Position numbers and translations under genes: made by a program. From positions 3,901,101 to 3,965,100 of the forward strand of contig NZ_CP036455.1 in NCBI RefSeq assembly GCF_004323735.1: a stretch of 64,000 nt of DNA, given 5' to 3'. Below, piece after piece: positions 27,154-35,873 of the stretch. Below the pieces are notes generated by a model, which saw nothing but the letters and a program-made list of their open reading frames with translations, had not been told where the DNA came from and ran no database searches. The DNA is from Streptomonospora litoralis (GTDB lineage Bacteria; Actinomycetota; Actinomycetes; Streptosporangiales; Streptosporangiaceae). Each line of letters opens with the position of its first letter. Positions within the stretch are counted from its first letter, which is position 1.

Positions 27154-28083
27154 TCAGCCGTCGCCGCGCTCGCGGTCGGCGAGGTAGCGCTCCAGTTCCG
27201 CGCCGAGCTCGTCGGCGGTGGGCAGATCGGTGGCGTCATCACCGAAGAGGGGCCGTTGGACCCCCTCCTCGCCGGCGTTCTCGCGGGCGGTCATGAAGTC
27301 GTCGTACTGCTGCTCCAGGTTGGCGACCACGCGCTGCACCTCCTCGGACGCCTGCACCTGCTGCTCGATCTCCGCATCGGTCTGCTGGGCGGTCTCCTCC
27401 AGACTCTCGCCCGGCAGCGCCAGCCCGGTGGCACCGGCGACGAACTCCAGAGCGGCGATGGCGGCCCGCGGGTACTCCGATTGGGAGAGGTAGCTGGGCA
27501 CGTGCACCGCATAGCCCACCGCGTCGTGGCCGGCCTCGCCCAGCCGGTACTCCAGCAGGGCGGCCGCGCCCGCGGGGACGTTGACCCGGCCGATCCAGGG
27601 CGTGTGCCCCGACACCAGCTCGGCGCGGGTGGCGTGGGCGGTAGCGGTCGTGGGCCGGGTGTGCGGCACCGCCATCGGGATGCCGTGGACGCCGACGGTG
27701 AGGGTGACCGAGAACCGCTCGATCAGCTCGCGCACCGCCTCCGCGAACGCCTCCCACTCGTGGTCGGGTTCGAGTCCGTGCAGCAGCAGGAACGGGGTGC
27801 CCTCGCCGTCGCGGAGCCGGTAGAGGGTCAGGTTGGGCGGGGTGTATTCGGTGAAGGCGTTCTCGACGAAGGTCATCATGGGCCGACGGGAGCGGTAGTC
27901 GAGCAGCCGGTCGACGTCGAAGACGGCGATCTCCTCGGCGTCGGACGCGGCGAACAGCGCGTCGGCGGCCTGGCGACCGACCGTACCGGCGTCCATGAAC
28001 CCGTCGAGAACGACTAGCAGCACCGCCCCGGCGGTCTCGTCTGCGCCGGGGCGGAGCTGGTAGAGGTCAGCGTGGTCACGCAC
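27154..28083 (-). CDS. PAC2 family protein
   Basis: A 309-residue member of the PAC2 family, related to eukaryotic proteasome assembly chaperone 2 and common in actinobacteria. Recognisable parts are [19 protein letters not shown] near the start, the central [16 protein letters not shown] and [14 protein letters not shown], and a C-terminal helical, Glu/Gln-rich tail likely to form a coiled coil. GTG 28083 is preceded by GGAG 10 bases away; a longer frame to 28161 is unlikely. Its role is unproven. It lies between pyrD and the ABC-ATPase gene in the same direction. Confidence 0.85.
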   Translation of the reverse strand: MRDHADLYQLRPGADETAGAVLLVVLDGFMDAGTVGRQAADALFAASDAEEIAVFDVDRLLDYRSRRPMMTFVENAFTEYTPPNLTLYRLRDGEGTPFLLLHGLEPDHEWEAFAEAVRELIERFSVTLTVGVHGIPMAVPHTRPTTATAHATRAELVSGHTPWIGRVNVPAGAAALLEYRLGEAGHDAVGYAVHVPSYLSQSEYPRAAIAALEFVAGATGLALPGESLEETAQQTDAEIEQQVQASEEVQRVVANLEQQYDDFMTARENAGEEGVQRPLFGDDATDLPTADELGAELERYLADRERGDG

Positions 28084-28203
28084 CTGGAAGTGTCTCCATT
28101 CGCACACGGGGTGGCAGGAACGCGCGGCGGTATCACGCGCGGACGGATGCGCCGTCCACAATAGTCGAGCGCCGCAGCGCCGCCTCCGCGGGCGGAGCGG
28201 GGG

Positions 28204-29976
28204 TCAGTGCGAACGCAGCACCCGCAGGCTGCGCAACCGGTTCAAGGCCCCGGCGATCTCGTGGCGCCGCGGGAGCACGTAGTCGCCCGCGTAGCCGCGA
28301 CCCAGCGCCGTCACTCCGTCGTCGCCCAGCCGCTCCTCCAGGGCGTCCAGCGCCTCGCCGAGCGTCCTGTCGCCGCCGAGCAGGCCGTCCTCGGACAGCA
28401 GCCGCATGGCCAGTCCCACACCGATGATCTGGCCGGGATCGACCAGCTGCGCGAGGTTGCGCACGTCGACGTCGTTCTCGCCGAAGGTGAGCACGTCCAT
28501 GTCCCGGCGCTTGATGCGGGAGCGGCCGCGCGCGGTGGCGTCCACCGAGCGCGCGTCGACCACCCGGCGGGCGGGCGCGGGGAAGTCGGCGTCGGTGCGG
28601 GCCGACGCCAGCTCGCGGGCCTGCTCGGTGACGTCGTAGGGGCGGTACCCGTCGAGCATGATCACCTGGTCGGCGACGTCGAAGTAGTCGCCGCTGCCGC
28701 CCATCACGAGCACCGTCGAAACCCCGTGGTCGCGGCGCAGCGGGCGGATCAAATCGACGAAGGGGGTCAGCGGCTCGCGGTCGCCGTGCACCAGCCGCTG
28801 CATCCTGGCGTCGCGGATCATCAGGTTGGTGGCCGTGGTGTCCTCGTCGATGAGCAGGGCGTGTGAGCCGGCCTCCAGCGCCTCGGCGATATTGGCGGCC
28901 TGCGAGGTGGATCCGGAGGCGTTCTCCGTGGAGAAGTCGGCGGTGTCCGCGCCGGTGGGCAGGTTGCGCACGAACGCGCTGATGTCGGTGCGCTCGACCT
29001 GGCGCCCCTCCTCGGCGCGGATCTTGACCGCGTCGGCTCGGGAGACCACCAGCTCGCGCCCGTCGCCGGGCACGTGGTCGTAGACGCCGCGCTCCAGGGC
29101 GTGCAGCAGGGTGGACTTGCCGTGGAAGCCGCCGCCGACGATGAGGGTGATGCCCTCGGGGATGCCCAGGCCCTCGACCTCGCCGGCGTGGGGCAGTTCC
29201 ACGGAGTAGCGCAGGCTCTCCGGGGAGCGGAACGGGACCGCGGTGCCCTGCATGGGCAGGTCGCTGACGCCGCTGCGGCGCGGCAGCACCGAGCCGTCGG
29301 CGACGAACGCCACCAGGCCCCGTTCGGCCAACCGGTCGCGCAGCGCACAGGTGTCCTCGACGGTGTCGGCGAAGGCGGTGGCCTCGGCGGTGTCCAGTTC
29401 CGGCCAGCGCAGCGAGTCGACCATGTCGGGCAGCCGCTCGCACAGTTCGCGCTCGGCGGTGCGACCGTCGATGCGGCGGCCGTGGCCGGGCATCTCGATA
29501 CCCAGCCGCAGCAGTACCTCGCCGTCGCGGATCTGGCAGGCGGCGCGGTCCAGGACCTCCTGGCCGCCGGCGTCGATGCGCAGCCGGGCACCCTTGAGCG
29601 CGCGGTAGGCGCGGCGCACCAGGTAGTCGGCGGTGGCGCGGCGGCGCACCGGGCTGTGCCAGGCGGCGTCCGGCAGTTCGGCGACGTCGGCGGGGATGCG
29701 GACGGAGACGCGGGACGGCGGGGCGAAGGGGTCGGACTGCACCCGCTCCACGGTCAGCGTGAAGTCGGGGAAGGTCCAGTCGCCGGTGAGGGACTTGTAG
29801 CGGCCGTAGGAGGAGCCGTCCATCTTGCGCAGCTCCTCGGCCAGCCGGGCGTCGTCGCGGCGGCCGCGGATCTCGGGCTGATCGCGGCGCCCTCCGCCGC
29901 CGCCCGGACCGCCGCCGCGCCGCTCGGGGCGTCCTTGGCCGTGGCGGCGGTCCTGTCCCCCGTACCGTCCAGGCAT
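28204..29976 (-). CDS. ABC-ATPase-domain protein (PF09818 type)
   Basis: A 590-residue cytosolic P-loop protein of the family related to trypanosome MRB1590. The first 40 residues are Gly/Arg-rich and could bind nucleic acid. An N-terminal domain (YKSLTGDWTFPDFTLTVERV) precedes the ATPase core, with Walker A GGGFHGKST, a signature-like STSQAANIAEAL, Walker B ALLIDEDTTATN and VLVMGGSGDYF. No membrane helix or transporter partner is present, so it is not a transport ATPase. RNA or DNA remodelling is suggested by the family. A Gly/Arg-rich tail of this density is worth noting. Confidence 0.85.
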   Translation of the reverse strand: MPGRYGGQDRRHGQGRPERRGGGPGGGGGRRDQPEIRGRRDDARLAEELRKMDGSSYGRYKSLTGDWTFPDFTLTVERVQSDPFAPPSRVSVRIPADVAELPDAAWHSPVRRRATADYLVRRAYRALKGARLRIDAGGQEVLDRAACQIRDGEVLLRLGIEMPGHGRRIDGRTAERELCERLPDMVDSLRWPELDTAEATAFADTVEDTCALRDRLAERGLVAFVADGSVLPRRSGVSDLPMQGTAVPFRSPESLRYSVELPHAGEVEGLGIPEGITLIVGGGFHGKSTLLHALERGVYDHVPGDGRELVVSRADAVKIRAEEGRQVERTDISAFVRNLPTGADTADFSTENASGSTSQAANIAEALEAGSHALLIDEDTTATNLMIRDARMQRLVHGDREPLTPFVDLIRPLRRDHGVSTVLVMGGSGDYFDVADQVIMLDGYRPYDVTEQARELASARTDADFPAPARRVVDARSVDATARGRSRIKRRDMDVLTFGENDVDVRNLAQLVDPGQIIGVGLAMRLLSEDGLLGGDRTLGEALDALEERLGDDGVTALGRGYAGDYVLPRRHEIAGALNRLRSLRVLRSH

Positions 29977-30481
29977 CGGTCGGTTCCCTCCTAGTGGGTC
30001 TCGGTGACTGCGTCCTCGGCGCCACAGCGGATCGCCCGCGACTCGGACGGACAGCCTGTTTGCGGTGCTACGGGCGCCGGTACACGCCCTCTACCCGGGG
30101 CGTCGGCGCCCATACCGGTTGCCCGGCGCCGCGCCGGGCACCTCCCCCGACCGGGCGTCACCCGGCCGTGGTTTGATTCGTCCCGCGGCGTCCCGTTCGA
30201 AGGCGGCGGGCGGCTCGGCCGGGCGCGTCGCCCCGGCGATCGGTGTTCCGCCCCGCGCCGCACGGCGGCTGGTGCCGATCGCCCACCCTAAACGAGTGAG
30301 TCCGATGTCTTCGGTCGTCGGCGGGACGGCTCGGGCCCGCTGGGCGGCCTTGTGGCCTGCCGAGCGGCGGGCGGACCAGGCCCGATCGCCGCGCGCCACC
30401 CTGTCCTCGGTCCCGGCCCTGCGCGGCCGAGTCCGCCGCTACGACCTGCCCGAGGAGCGGCCGATCGTGGGGTGAGGCTCC
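29977..30481. other. Largely gene-free stretch with one doubtful small frame
   Basis: About 500 bases. A 56-codon plus-strand frame at 30305-30475 starts MSSVVGGTARARWAAL and ends RYDLPEERPIVG. It has no good ribosome site and may be chance. No strong hairpin was seen. Confidence 0.35.
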
Positions 30482-30892
30482 TCACTCATCGCGCGGATAG
30501 TGGATGATCCGCGCATTGTGACCGACCGCCTTGGCGAATTTCGCGTCGTCGGTCAGCAGGGGAAGGTCCAACGCTTCGGCGAGTGCTACGTACATGGCGT
30601 CATAGGCCGTGAAGTTGTTGCGCAGCGCGTACGCACGAGATTGCAGGGGAGCCATCGCGTGACGCGTAATGCGCAACGCCTGGTACCGGACGAGCATCCG
30701 TTCCGCCCGTTCCGGGGTGATCCGCACCCCGGGCTTGCTGGTGATGGACAAGCCCCGCACCACGCTGGAAACCTCCGCGTCGACGAGCGCGGGAGCGTGC
30801 ACTCTGCGCGCCAAACGACGACGCAGCAGATCGTCTTCCCGGCGGGCCGCAAGCAACCTGATGACGATGGAACAGTCGACGACCATGCTCAT
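30482..30892 (-). CDS. vapC: VapC-type PIN-domain toxin
   Basis: A 136-residue PIN-domain ribonuclease. The acidic residues expected for metal binding are visible: D6 in MVVDCSIV, the Glu of DAEVSSVVR, Asp in FTAYDAMYVALAE and Asp in LLTDDAKFAKA. The ATG overlaps the antitoxin stop by four bases (ATGA). PIN toxins cleave tRNA or rRNA. Target specificity cannot be read from sequence. Confidence 0.92.
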   Translation of the reverse strand: MSMVVDCSIVIRLLAARREDDLLRRRLARRVHAPALVDAEVSSVVRGLSITSKPGVRITPERAERMLVRYQALRITRHAMAPLQSRAYALRNNFTAYDAMYVALAEALDLPLLTDDAKFAKAVGHNARIIHYPRDE

Positions 30893-31122
30893 CGGCGGCC
30901 GTCGGCCGTGAAGTCGCGCAAGTCTTCGATCGTGTATGCGATCGGCTCGTCTTCCGAGAGCCGCGCCATGGTCTCCGCCGGATCCGGAAGGGATGCCTCT
31001 TCGATGATCAAGTCACGCAGATAGGCAGCCAGCGACTGGCCCCTTTCCGCTGCCCGAGCTTTGAGAGTCTCCACGGCCTCGGCAGGGACACCCCGGATCT
31101 GGACTACGTTCGTCTCGCCCAT
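30889..31122 (-). CDS. vapB: VapB/FitA-type ribbon-helix-helix antitoxin
   Basis: A 77-residue antitoxin. The N-terminal MGETNVVQIRGVPAEAVETL and the following helices (LKARAAERGQSLAAYLRDLI) form a FitA-like ribbon-helix-helix DNA-binding domain. The C-terminal acidic tail should wrap the toxin. There is no Shine-Dalgarno site. A TAGTGT box (31134-31129) ends six bases before the ATG, so the transcript is probably leaderless. The operator lies between this box and the expected -35. Confidence 0.9.
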   Translation of the reverse strand: MGETNVVQIRGVPAEAVETLKARAAERGQSLAAYLRDLIIEEASLPDPAETMARLSEDEPIAYTIEDLRDFTADGRR

Positions 31123-31128
31123 GACACC

Positions 31129-31151
31129 ACACTAGCATGCAGGCTGCATGC
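31129..31151 (-). promoter_or_regulatory. vapBC promoter -10 with palindromic operator
   Basis: -10 TAGTGT at 31129-31134 and the dyad GCATGCAG-G-CTGCATGC (31135-31151) just upstream. Eight-base arms with a one-base centre suit a ribbon-helix-helix dimer and would give autorepression by VapB/VapC. Confidence 0.65.
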
Positions 31152-31384
31152 ACACCCAGCTCCTTTGTCGGCGAACCGCTGCATCGTTCCCATAACGCCC
31201 GCTTTCCCGCTGAACCGGATCGGCGTATCCCGCGTCCTACGCATCGCGGCCGCTCAGCGGCGGGGCCGGGTCCGGCCAGGTGCCGCGGCCTGCGGCCGAG
31301 CGGCCGGGGTGCGCACGGCCGCTACCGTGGCGGGGCGGTGCGCACCGCTGGCGGGGAACGTGGAAGCAGCGACAAGGGGGACGG

Positions 31385-33067
31385 ATGCCGGCAGGCCGGC
31401 CATTGCACGCAGGCGATCCCGCGAGTGTCGGCGGTTACCGGCTGACCGGGAGGCTCGGCCAGGGCGGTCAGGGAGTCGTCTACCTGGGGACCGCGCCCGA
31501 CGGCACCGAGGTCGCGGTCAAGGTGCTCAGTGCCGAGTGGGCCGAGGACCCCGGTTTCCGCCGCAGGTTCGAGCGCGAGGCGCGGGCGGCCCGGCAGGTG
31601 GCCTCCTTCTGTACGGCACAGGTGCTCGACGCCTCCTTCGAGGTCGCCCAGCCCTACATCGTCAGCGAGTACGTGCACGGCCCGTCGCTCAAGGAGGCGG
31701 TCGAGCGCCAAGGCCCGACTTCGGGGGCCGAGCTGCACCGGCTGGCGGTGGCGACGGCCACCGCGCTGGTGGCGGTGCACGAGGCGGGCATCGTGCACCG
31801 CGACTTCAAGCCCGCCAATGTGCTCATGGCGAACCAGGGGCCGCGCGTCATCGACTTCGGCATCGCCCAGACCGGCGATGTGACGGGAACGCAGACGCAG
31901 TCGGTGATCGGCACGCCCGGTTTCATGGCACCGGAGCAGATCGCGGGCGAGGCGGTGAGCCAGGCCGTCGACGTCTTCGCGTGGGGCGCGGTAATGGTGT
32001 TCGCGGCCACCGGGCGGGCCCCCTTCTCCGGAGACTCGATCCCGGCCGTCATCCACCAGGTCATGTCGGCCACGCCCGACCTGCAGAGCGTGGAGGAGCC
32101 CTGGCGGTCGGTGGTCGAGCAGTGCCTGGCCAAGGACCCGGGCCGGCGCCCGAGCTCGGCCGAACTGCTGATGCGGCTGCTGGGCAGGCGCGACTCCGGG
32201 GCCGCCGAGGAGCCGCACGCCTCCGGCCCCGGCGACCCCGCACCCGATGCGCACGTCGAGGCGGGCGGCGACGCGCCCGGCGGCGCACGCTCCGCAGCGC
32301 AGCCCGCCGCGGACGGAATCCCCGCCCGATCCGCGGCTGCGCCCGCGAAGGCCGACACGGCCGCGGCAGGCGGGGAAGCCGGGGAAAGCGGCGACCGCAG
32401 AAGCCCGGCACGCAAGCGGCTGGCCGTCACCGGCGCGGCACTCGCGCTGCTGCTGGTCGTCGGCGCCGGCGGCTACGCGGCTTGGGCGGCGCGCAGCCCC
32501 GACACGCCATCGGCAGACCAGGACGTCGCGCCGCAGAACCAGGACCCGGTGGCCGCGGCGCCCTCGGTCACCGGAGCGCCCTCTCCGACCTCCGGTGCCT
32601 CACCGAGCCCGCAGCAGAGCCCGTCCGCGGCCGCCGAGGCCCAGGCCGACGTCTCGGCCGCGGAAACGCCCTCCATGGAGCCCTCGGAATCCGCACCGCA
32701 GGAGGACGGGGCGGAAGGGGGCTCGGGCGAGTCCGAGGAGGACAAGGTGACCTTCTCCGCGGAGTTCGCCGGACGCTGGGTGGGCCACGGCACCTTCCCC
32801 AACGGGACTCAGCGCAGCTACGACCTGGTCATCGAGGCGGGCAGCCGGACGGCGTCGGTCACCACCTCCGACAACGCCTGCAGGTGGGCCTTCGAGATAT
32901 TCCGCACCAACAACAAGGGCGGCTACGACGGCTGGATGAACACCGGGGCCGGCTGCGGCCCCCACAAGGGCGGCGGCTTCTGGATCGACGGCGGCCGCCT
33001 CGTGGTGATGCTTTGGGGCGAGCAGGGCAACTTCGAACCGCACTTCTTCTGGCTGGACCGCCCCTGA
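31385..33067 (+). CDS. Receptor-type serine/threonine protein kinase
   Basis: 560 residues. Kinase domain at about 17-275: GQGGQGVVY loop, K46 (VAVKVL), catalytic loop HRDFKPANVL, DFG and FMAPEQIAG, all intact. A Pro/Ala-rich juxtamembrane region leads to a membrane helix (LAVTGAALALLLVVGAGGYA), then a low-complexity linker and an extracellular beta-rich domain of about 105 residues with two cysteines (DNACRWAF; GAGCGPHKG) and a Trp-rich end. There are no PASTA repeats, so it is not a PknB. AAGGGGGA precedes ATG 31385. The ectodomain (FAGRWVGHGTFPNGTQRSYD) resembles small secreted actinobacterial sensor domains. Ligand and substrates are unknown. Confidence 0.9.
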   Translation: MPAGRPLHAGDPASVGGYRLTGRLGQGGQGVVYLGTAPDGTEVAVKVLSAEWAEDPGFRRRFEREARAARQVASFCTAQVLDASFEVAQPYIVSEYVHGPSLKEAVERQGPTSGAELHRLAVATATALVAVHEAGIVHRDFKPANVLMANQGPRVIDFGIAQTGDVTGTQTQSVIGTPGFMAPEQIAGEAVSQAVDVFAWGAVMVFAATGRAPFSGDSIPAVIHQVMSATPDLQSVEEPWRSVVEQCLAKDPGRRPSSAELLMRLLGRRDSGAAEEPHASGPGDPAPDAHVEAGGDAPGGARSAAQPAADGIPARSAAAPAKADTAAAGGEAGESGDRRSPARKRLAVTGAALALLLVVGAGGYAAWAARSPDTPSADQDVAPQNQDPVAAAPSVTGAPSPTSGASPSPQQSPSAAAEAQADVSAAETPSMEPSESAPQEDGAEGGSGESEEDKVTFSAEFAGRWVGHGTFPNGTQRSYDLVIEAGSRTASVTTSDNACRWAFEIFRTNNKGGYDGWMNTGAGCGPHKGGGFWIDGGRLVVMLWGEQGNFEPHFFWLDRP

Positions 33068-33119
33068 CGCCCTGACGCGGTGACGCGCGCCGCATCCGGC
33101 GGCACGCGCGGCGGCGGGC

Positions 33120-33569
33120 TCAGCGCGGCCCCTGCAGGGTGGGCTCGTCCAGGATGAACATGGTCTGGGTGCTGCGGACCTCGGGGATCCGCTGCAGCCG
33201 CTCCAGCACGAACGTGCGCAGGGCGGCCGCGTCGGCGACCCGCACGAGCAGCAGCAGGTCGACGTCTCCGGAGACCAGCGCGGCGTGGTCGACCTCGGGG
33301 ATGTCGCGCAGATAGTCGCGGAAGCGCTCCCACGAATGCTGCTCGATGCGCACCGAGACGTAGGCGGCCAGCCCCTTGCCGTACTTCTCGTGGTCGATGA
33401 CGGCGGTGAACCCGCGGATGACGCCTTGGCCGCGCAGCCGGTCCAGCCGCGCGTAGGCGTTGGCGCGGGAGATGTGCGCCTGCGCGGCCACCGCGCGGAT
33501 GGACATGCGGCCGTCGGCGCGCAGCAGCTCGATGATGGCGTGGTCGACGTCGTCGAGGGCCGCTGCCAT
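33120..33569 (-). CDS. Lrp/AsnC-family regulator (probable bkd operon regulator)
   Basis: A 149-residue Lrp/AsnC protein. Winged helix at about 5-60 (IRAVAAQAHISRANAYARLD is the recognition region), then the RAM domain (KGLAAYVSVRIE; HAALVSGDVDLLLLVRV). ATG 33569 has GAGGTGAG four bases upstream. It is divergent from the 2-oxoacid dehydrogenase operon, 134 bases away, the standard position for its regulator, responding to branched-chain amino acids. Confidence 0.88.
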   Translation of the reverse strand: MAAALDDVDHAIIELLRADGRMSIRAVAAQAHISRANAYARLDRLRGQGVIRGFTAVIDHEKYGKGLAAYVSVRIEQHSWERFRDYLRDIPEVDHAALVSGDVDLLLLVRVADAAALRTFVLERLQRIPEVRSTQTMFILDEPTLQGPR

Positions 33570-33667
33570 GTGTCTCACCTCACACCGACGGAGTACCCGC
33601 ACTCTGAGACGGATCCGGTCATTGAACCCCGTTGACTAGCCATCTGTCTACTTTGCGCGGCAGTTCA

Positions 33668-33697
33668 TGGACATTATGCGGTATCCGGTCGCATATT
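33668..33697 (+). promoter_or_regulatory. Candidate leaderless promoter of the 2-oxoacid dehydrogenase operon
   Basis: TGGACA (33668-33673), 18 bases, CATATT (33692-33697), then only six bases to ATG 33704, which has no Shine-Dalgarno site. Confidence 0.5.
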
Positions 33698-33703
33698 CAG
33701 ACC

Positions 33704-34840
33704 ATGACGACCAGCGACGCGCCACCCGTTGCGGCTCCCTTTCTGCCCTCCTTGGAGCCCATCCGGTTGATCGACCACGAGGGGCGCCGAGCCCCGGAGT
33801 CCGCCGGCGCCGGGTTCGCCCCGCCCGGTCCCGACACGCTGCTCGCCCTGCTGCGCGCGATGGTCGTCGGCCGCCGCTTCGACGACCAGGCCGGCGCGCT
33901 GGCAAAGCAGGGCCGGCTCGCCGTTTACCCTTCCAGCCGCGGCCAGGAGGCCTGCCAGGTCGGCGGGGTACTGGCGCTGGCCGAGCGCGACTGGCTGTTC
34001 CCCACCTACCGCGACTGCGTCTCACTGGTCACCCGGGGCGTGGATCCGGTCGAGGTGCTCACGCTGCTGCGCGGCGACTGGCACTGCGGCTACGACCCGC
34101 GGGCGCACCGCTGCGCGCCGCAGTGCACGCCGCTGGCCACCAACGCCTCCCACGCCGTCGGACTGACCTACGCCGCCCGCCGCAAGGGCGCCGACACCGC
34201 CGCGCTGGTGCTGATGGGCGATGGCGCGACCAGCGAGGGCGACGCGCACGAGGCCTACAACTTCGCCGCCGTCTGGAACGCGCCGGTCGTCTTTCTGATC
34301 CAGAACAACCAGTGGGCCATCAGCGTGCCGCTGCACAAGCAGACCGCGGCACCCACCCTCGCGCACAAGGCCGTGGGCTACGGCATGCGCGGCTACCACG
34401 TCGACGGCAACGACGCCGCCGCCGTGAACGCGGTCGTCTCCCGGGCACTGGCCGAGGCCCGCGCCGGGGGCGGCCCGGCCCTGGTCGAGGCCCGCACCTA
34501 CCGGATCGAGCCGCACACCAACTCCGACGCCCCGCAGCGCTACCGCGAGGACGCCGAGGTGGAGCACTGGCGGCGCCGCGATCCGCTCGCCCGCCTGGAG
34601 GCGCTGCTGCGCAGCGAAGGGCTGCTCGACGACGCCGGAAAGGCCGAGTTCGACGACCGGGCCGACCGGCTCGCCGCATCGGTGCGCGAGCGGCTCGCCC
34701 AGCCCCCGCACCGCTCCCCCGACGAACTGTTCGCCCACGTCTACGCCGAGCCGACGGCGGCCCTGCGCCGCCAGCGCGCCGCTGTGCGCGAGGTCGCGGC
34801 ACACGCCGAGCGCTCACGCGACGGAAACGGAGGCCGCTGA
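33704..34840 (+). CDS. bkdA: Branched-chain 2-oxoacid dehydrogenase E1 alpha
   Basis: A 378-residue thiamine-diphosphate-dependent E1 alpha. The ThDP motif starts at LMGDGATSEGDAHEAYNFAA and ends at VFLIQNNQWAIS. A substrate-loop motif YRIEPHTNSD is typical of branched-chain rather than pyruvate enzymes. With E1 beta it decarboxylates 2-oxoisovalerate, 2-oxoisocaproate and 2-oxo-3-methylvalerate, giving branched acyl-CoA starters for membrane lipid and polyketide synthesis. First gene of a three-gene operon. Confidence 0.93.
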   Translation: MTTSDAPPVAAPFLPSLEPIRLIDHEGRRAPESAGAGFAPPGPDTLLALLRAMVVGRRFDDQAGALAKQGRLAVYPSSRGQEACQVGGVLALAERDWLFPTYRDCVSLVTRGVDPVEVLTLLRGDWHCGYDPRAHRCAPQCTPLATNASHAVGLTYAARRKGADTAALVLMGDGATSEGDAHEAYNFAAVWNAPVVFLIQNNQWAISVPLHKQTAAPTLAHKAVGYGMRGYHVDGNDAAAVNAVVSRALAEARAGGGPALVEARTYRIEPHTNSDAPQRYREDAEVEHWRRRDPLARLEALLRSEGLLDDAGKAEFDDRADRLAASVRERLAQPPHRSPDELFAHVYAEPTAALRRQRAAVREVAAHAERSRDGNGGR

Positions 34841-34841
34841 C

Positions 34842-35873
34842 ATGGCGCGCTACAGCCTCGGCCAGGCTCTCAACCAGGCGCTGCGCGACGCGATGGCCGC
34901 CGACCCCGATGTGGTGGTCTACGGCGAGGACGTCGGAGCCCTGGGCGGGGTGTTCCGGGTGACCGACGGGCTCAGCGCCGAGTTCGGCGAGGACCGCTGC
35001 TTCGACTCCCCGCTGGCCGAGTCGGGCATCGCGGGCACCGCGGTAGGCATGGCGATGTACGGCCGCCGCCCGGTGGTGGAGATGCAGTTCGACGCGTTCG
35101 CCTACCCCGCCTTCCAGCAGGTGGTGTCGCACATCGCCAAGATGCGCAACCGCACCAGCGGGCGCGTGGAACTCCCCTTGGTGATCCGCATCCCCTACGG
35201 CGGCGGCATCGGCGCGGTCGAGCACCACGGCGACTCCTCGGAGACCTACTACGCGCACACGCCGGGACTGCGGGTCGTCACCCCCGCGACCGCGGCCGAC
35301 GGCTACTCGATGCTGCGCGAGGCGGTGGAATCGCCCGATCCGGTCGTCTTCCTGGAGCCCAAGCGCCGCTACTGGGCCACCGAGGACGTGCAGCTGCCGG
35401 CGCGCACGGCCGCGCTGGACCGCGCCACCGTCCGCCGCGAGGGAGCCGACCTGACCCTCATCGCCTACGGTCCCACGGTCGACACCGCGCTGCTGGCCGC
35501 CGAGGCGGCGGCCGAGGAAGGGCACGAGGCCGAGGTGATCGACCTGCGCAGCCTCTCCCCCTTCGACGACGCCGCAGTGGCGGCCTCGGTGCGCCGCACG
35601 GGGCGCGCGGTCGTCGTCCACGAGGCTCCCGAGTTCGCCGGCTACGGCGCCGAGGTGGCCGCCCGCCTCACCGAGCAGTGCTTCCACTACCTGGAGGCGC
35701 CGGTGCTGCGGGTGTGCGGGTTGGACATCCCCTACCCGCCGCCGCACCTGGAGGAGTACCACCTGCCCGGAACCGACCGGATCCTCGCCGCGATCGACCG
35801 GCTGCAGTGGGAGTCCTCCTGGGTGCCCGAACCGGAGCGGGCCGGGCGGCCGCGCGCGGAGGTGGGGGCATGA
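34842..35873 (+). CDS. bkdB: Branched-chain 2-oxoacid dehydrogenase E1 beta
   Basis: 343 residues. Typical motifs are VVYGEDVGALGGVFRVT, FDSPLAESGIAGTAVG, EMQFDAFAYPAFQQ and FLEPKRRYW. It forms the heterotetramer with E1 alpha. It begins one base after the E1 alpha stop, and its own stop overlaps the E2 start by four bases (ATGA), so the three subunits are translationally linked. Confidence 0.95.
   Translation: MARYSLGQALNQALRDAMAADPDVVVYGEDVGALGGVFRVTDGLSAEFGEDRCFDSPLAESGIAGTAVGMAMYGRRPVVEMQFDAFAYPAFQQVVSHIAKMRNRTSGRVELPLVIRIPYGGGIGAVEHHGDSSETYYAHTPGLRVVTPATAADGYSMLREAVESPDPVVFLEPKRRYWATEDVQLPARTAALDRATVRREGADLTLIAYGPTVDTALLAAEAAAEEGHEAEVIDLRSLSPFDDAAVAASVRRTGRAVVVHEAPEFAGYGAEVAARLTEQCFHYLEAPVLRVCGLDIPYPPPHLEEYHLPGTDRILAAIDRLQWESSWVPEPERAGRPRAEVGA

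Noticed and set aside
30305-30475. Small plus-strand protein of 56 codons
   Set aside because: No ribosome site and no recognisable domain; kept only as a doubtful frame in the stretch description.
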